This document shows, in pieces, positions 61,043 to 64,000 of a stretch of 64,000 nt of DNA. The DNA comes from Porticoccaceae bacterium (lineage in GTDB: Bacteria; Pseudomonadota; Gammaproteobacteria; Pseudomonadales; Porticoccaceae). Location of the stretch: positions 35,224 to 99,223 of the forward strand of contig JAQWYJ010000090.1 in NCBI GenBank assembly GCA_029254005.1, given 5' to 3'. Positions within the stretch are counted from its first letter, which is position 1. Every line of letters starts with the position of its first letter. Under the pieces are notes generated by a model that saw nothing but the letters and a program-made list of their open reading frames with translations, made no database searches and was not told where the DNA came from. The position numbers and the translations under genes were made by a program.

Positions 61043-61591
61043 ATGATTAGAGACACAAATCTTAATTTAATATGGATTGATTTAGAAATGACGGGGCTAG
61101 ACCCCCTCAAAGAGCGAATTATTGAAATTGCCACTGTGGTTACAGACCCAAATTTAAACGTCTTAGCAGAAGGTCCATCCTTGGTGATTAAACAACCAGA
61201 AAGTCTACTGGTGAACATGGACGATTGGAATACCAATCAACATAGGGACTCAGGGCTTACACAGCGGGTTCGAGCAAGTAATGTAAGTGAAGCAGATGCT
61301 ATGCAGCAGACCCTCGATTTTTTATCACAGTGGGTGACCAAAGGTAAGTCTCCTATGTGTGGTAATTCTATCGGACAGGATAGGCGTTTTTTAGTACGTT
61401 ATATGCCTGAGTTAGCTGAGTTTTTTCACTACCGAAATCTTGATGTGAGTACTCTCAAAGAACTTGTGCAACGATGGCGGCCTGACTTAATGGGTGGGTT
61501 TGTTAAAAAGGGTAGTCATTTGGCAATGGATGATGTTTATGATTCGATTGCAGAACTAATCTATTACCGGGAAGTCTTTATTCAATCTTAA
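61043..61591 (+). CDS. orn: oligoribonuclease
   Basis: 182 aa; [42 protein letters not shown]. Confidence 0.98.
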   Translation: MIRDTNLNLIWIDLEMTGLDPLKERIIEIATVVTDPNLNVLAEGPSLVIKQPESLLVNMDDWNTNQHRDSGLTQRVRASNVSEADAMQQTLDFLSQWVTKGKSPMCGNSIGQDRRFLVRYMPELAEFFHYRNLDVSTLKELVQRWRPDLMGGFVKKGSHLAMDDVYDSIAELIYYREVFIQS

Positions 61592-62720
61592 GTTTTTGCT
61601 GTTGTTGTTCAATTGCCCATTGCACATGTTCTCTCACTAAGGGCGAGGGATGTTGTTTTCTGGCATCTAGCTGCTTAAGAATGTATGTTGATCCCGGTGC
61701 GTTACCTAAGCCTATGGCTAGGTTCCTAAGCCAGCGTTCATGGCCTATGCGTCTGATGGGTGAGCCTTGGGTTTTATCCAGAAACTCCTGAGGGTCCCAG
61801 TTAAAGAGAGTTGTTAGTGAAGCCCCATCAAGATTATGTCTAGGAGTGAAATCTTCTTCTTTGGTCTGGGAGGCAAAACGATTCCACGGACATCTAATTT
61901 GACAGTCATCACAACCAAATACCCGATTGCCCATGAGCGGTCGAAATTCCTCTGGAATAGCATCTTTGTTTTCGATGGTTAAGTATGAAATACACCGACG
62001 TGCATCCAATACATAGGGTTCTGGGAAAGCATTAGTTGGGCAGGTAGTTATACATGCTCGGCATTTTCCACACTTGTTTTTTTGAATTTGGTTATCCACG
62101 GGGAGTTTAAGTGACGTATAAATCTCACCAAGGAAAAACCAAGATCCTGCGGATTCATTTAGTAGTAAGGTGTTTTTTCCAATCCACCCAAGACCTGCCT
62201 GCTGAGCAATCGGCTTCTCCATGACCGGCGCGCTATCGACAAAGGGGCGCTGGGTTAGATTAAGTTCTGGCAATTCCCTCTCAATTTTTTTTACTAAAGC
62301 GGCTAAACGTTTGCGTATTAGCTTGTGGTAGTCTCTACCCAATGCATAACGGGACACATAGGCCTTGTTATCATCTTTTAAAACCGCAATCATATTGGTA
62401 TCAGCTAAATAATCCATTCTAACTGATATCACTCTGACGGTATGATCAACTAATTTATCGACAATATAGCGTTTGTCACCGTGCTCGGCCATCCATGACA
62501 TTGAGCCTTGGAAGCCTTTCTTTAACCACGACTGCAGCTGTTCAGAGGCCTGACTCAAGTCAGGTTCTACAATGGATACCTGTTGAAAACCGAATGATGC
62601 ACCCCAAGTTTTGATTTTTTGGGATAATTTTTCCATTTTTTGATGGTCACTTTCAATTTCATGCATGGTTTCAACACTTTTCTGTTTTATACTACGACCA
62701 ATTTTACTGAGATATTTCAT
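61578..62720 (-). CDS. queG: epoxyqueuosine reductase; likely true start at Met29 (~62636) or Met19 (~62666)
   Basis: 380 aa ORF; two 4Fe-4S motifs [16 protein letters not shown] and [12 protein letters not shown]; extra ~28 aa before conserved [16 protein letters not shown] start. Confidence 0.94.
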   Translation of the reverse strand: MKYLSKIGRSIKQKSVETMHEIESDHQKMEKLSQKIKTWGASFGFQQVSIVEPDLSQASEQLQSWLKKGFQGSMSWMAEHGDKRYIVDKLVDHTVRVISVRMDYLADTNMIAVLKDDNKAYVSRYALGRDYHKLIRKRLAALVKKIERELPELNLTQRPFVDSAPVMEKPIAQQAGLGWIGKNTLLLNESAGSWFFLGEIYTSLKLPVDNQIQKNKCGKCRACITTCPTNAFPEPYVLDARRCISYLTIENKDAIPEEFRPLMGNRVFGCDDCQIRCPWNRFASQTKEEDFTPRHNLDGASLTTLFNWDPQEFLDKTQGSPIRRIGHERWLRNLAIGLGNAPGSTYILKQLDARKQHPSPLVREHVQWAIEQQQQKLKIE

Positions 62721-62722
62721 TT

Positions 62723-64000
62723 ATGTCGCACTATCTTCTCCAACAATCCTTATTAGATACTAAAACAATACAAAATATTGAACATTTAGCTTGCCAAGAG
62801 GCGAATCTTAGTCGGTTTGACTTGATGTACAGAGCAGGTCGCAGTGTTTGGGATGAATTGACTGAAAATTTTGCTCCGCTAATGCAGCTGCATATTTTTT
62901 GTGGATCAGGAAATAATGGTGGCGATGGATATGTGGTTGCTCACTTAGCGGCTCAAGCGGATATTGCTGTTCAGGTATATGAGTTGGGCGATAAGTCAAA
63001 AATGTCCCAGCAAACTCAGCAGGCAAGAGCGCTCTGTATTGATGCTAAGGTTAATTGTCAGCCATTCCATTCGATCTGTCCTTTAGTTGAAGGCGTTATT
63101 GTTGACGGTCTTATTGGTAACGGATTTGATGGTGTTATGCGTGATGATTATGCTGAGGCTATTGAGTGTATTAATAGTTCATTACTTCCGGTACTGTCTA
63201 TTGATATGCCGTCGGGCGTTCTTGCAAGCACTGGAGCCATAAATGATATAGCCGTTAAGGCGGATGTGACGGTGACGTTTATTGCTGCGAAGCCAGGATT
63301 ATTTACCGGTCGAGGGCCGGCACTTTGCGGAGAGCTAGTTTATGATTCACTTGATATTCACGAGAGTATTCTACACCAAGCATTAGTGTCTGCGCGTTTG
63401 ATGTCACTGGAAGATCTTATTGATTATATGCCGCAGGTAGAAGCAGATGTGCATAAAAATCAACGAGGTCACTGCATGGTGATTGGCGGAGATCTTGGTA
63501 CTGGAGGTGCCTCTATTCTGGCCTCACAGGGATGCTTAACTCTAGGGGCAGGCTTGACAACGCTCGCCACTCGTCCGGAGCATGTTTCGCCTTGCTTGGT
63601 GCGCCAGCCAGAGATCATGGCCTGTGGTATTGTTTCCGGTCAGGAGCTGGAACCTTTGCTGGATAAGCCCAATGTTCTTGTGTTGGGTCCAGGGCTTGGT
63701 ATGTCTTCTTGGTCTGAGCAACTGTTACAGAAAGCTATGTCAACAAACCTTCCAATGGTTGTTGATGCAGATGCACTCAATATTATTGCTCAGGGTCGCG
63801 TTGTAAAAGATGTAACCAGCAGATCTTGGGTATTTACGCCCCATCCTGGTGAAGCTGCGCGATTATTGGGCATTAGTGTCAGTGAGGTAGAGCAAGATCG
63901 TTTTGGCGCAGTGCGCAAGTTGCAAGAGAAATATAATGCCGTGGTTGTGCTTAAGGGGGCAGGGACACTGGTTTCGGGTGGAATATCACAACCGACTAAT
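62723..64000 (+). CDS. nnrD: bifunctional NAD(P)H-hydrate epimerase / ADP-dependent NAD(P)H-hydrate dehydratase, truncated by window end
   Basis: Not in supplied ORF track (no stop inside window); translation MSHYLLQQSLLDTKTIQNIEHLACQEANLSRFDLMYRAG…FCGSGNNGGDGYVVAHLA…DMPSG…VIGGDLGTGGASILASQG…VLGPGLG…VDADALN…TPHPGEAARLLG. Confidence 0.93.
   Translation, partial: MSHYLLQQSLLDTKTIQNIEHLACQEANLSRFDLMYRAGRSVWDELTENFAPLMQLHIFCGSGNNGGDGYVVAHLAAQADIAVQVYELGDKSKMSQQTQQARALCIDAKVNCQPFHSICPLVEGVIVDGLIGNGFDGVMRDDYAEAIECINSSLLPVLSIDMPSGVLASTGAINDIAVKADVTVTFIAAKPGLFTGRGPALCGELVYDSLDIHESILHQALVSARLMSLEDLIDYMPQVEADVHKNQRGHCMVIGGDLGTGGASILASQGCLTLGAGLTTLATRPEHVSPCLVRQPEIMACGIVSGQELEPLLDKPNVLVLGPGLGMSSWSEQLLQKAMSTNLPMVVDADALNIIAQGRVVKDVTSRSWVFTPHPGEAARLLGISVSEVEQDRFGAVRKLQEKYNAVVVLKGAGTLVSGGISQPTN

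Noticed and set aside
1-64000. CRISPR arrays, tRNA/rRNA genes, IS elements, prophage, integrons
   Set aside because: Scanned by eye for regular direct repeats, tRNA T-loop/anticodon patterns, transposase/integrase motifs; none found, though tRNAs or small RNAs could be missed without a covariance-model search

Overview
The window is mostly a gene-dense, vertically inherited-looking chromosomal segment of a gammaproteobacterium. Gene content and order resemble Pseudomonas/Cellvibrionales; the exact taxon is not determinable here. Recognisable conserved blocks are: ygfZ/sdhE/ygfX; nadB/rpoE-rseA-rseB-rseC-mucD/lepA-lepB-rnc-era-recO-acpS/cysM/mazG/adk/tsaB; pckA-hslO-hslR-(insert)-yrfG-mrcA; pilMNOPQ-aroK-aroB-[gltB-like + diflavin reductase]-hemE; and psd/sseA-like/rsgA/orn/queG/nnrD. 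No rRNA, tRNA, CRISPR array, IS element or prophage was recognised. The most interesting observation is at 49.77-57.01 kb. At the position where Pseudomonas carries gltB-gltD between aroB and hemE, this genome has an oversized (1825 aa) GltB-like glutamate synthase followed by a CysJ-type NADPH diflavin reductase, with no gltD. The GltB-like protein has a contracted Fe-S motif (Cx5Cx3C) and a ~200 aa C-terminal extension of unknown function. This suggests a diflavin-coupled glutamate synthase. Secondary points are: an insertion between hslR and yrfG with a secreted HNH/DUF1524-like nuclease and a structured AT-rich convergent spacer; a lipoprotein-anchored cupredoxin; a paired (likely heteromeric) acyl-CoA dehydrogenase; an isolated NosF-like ABC-2 module; and reduced/divergent type IV pilus alignment genes. 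All functional calls come from reading the translations; no searches were run.
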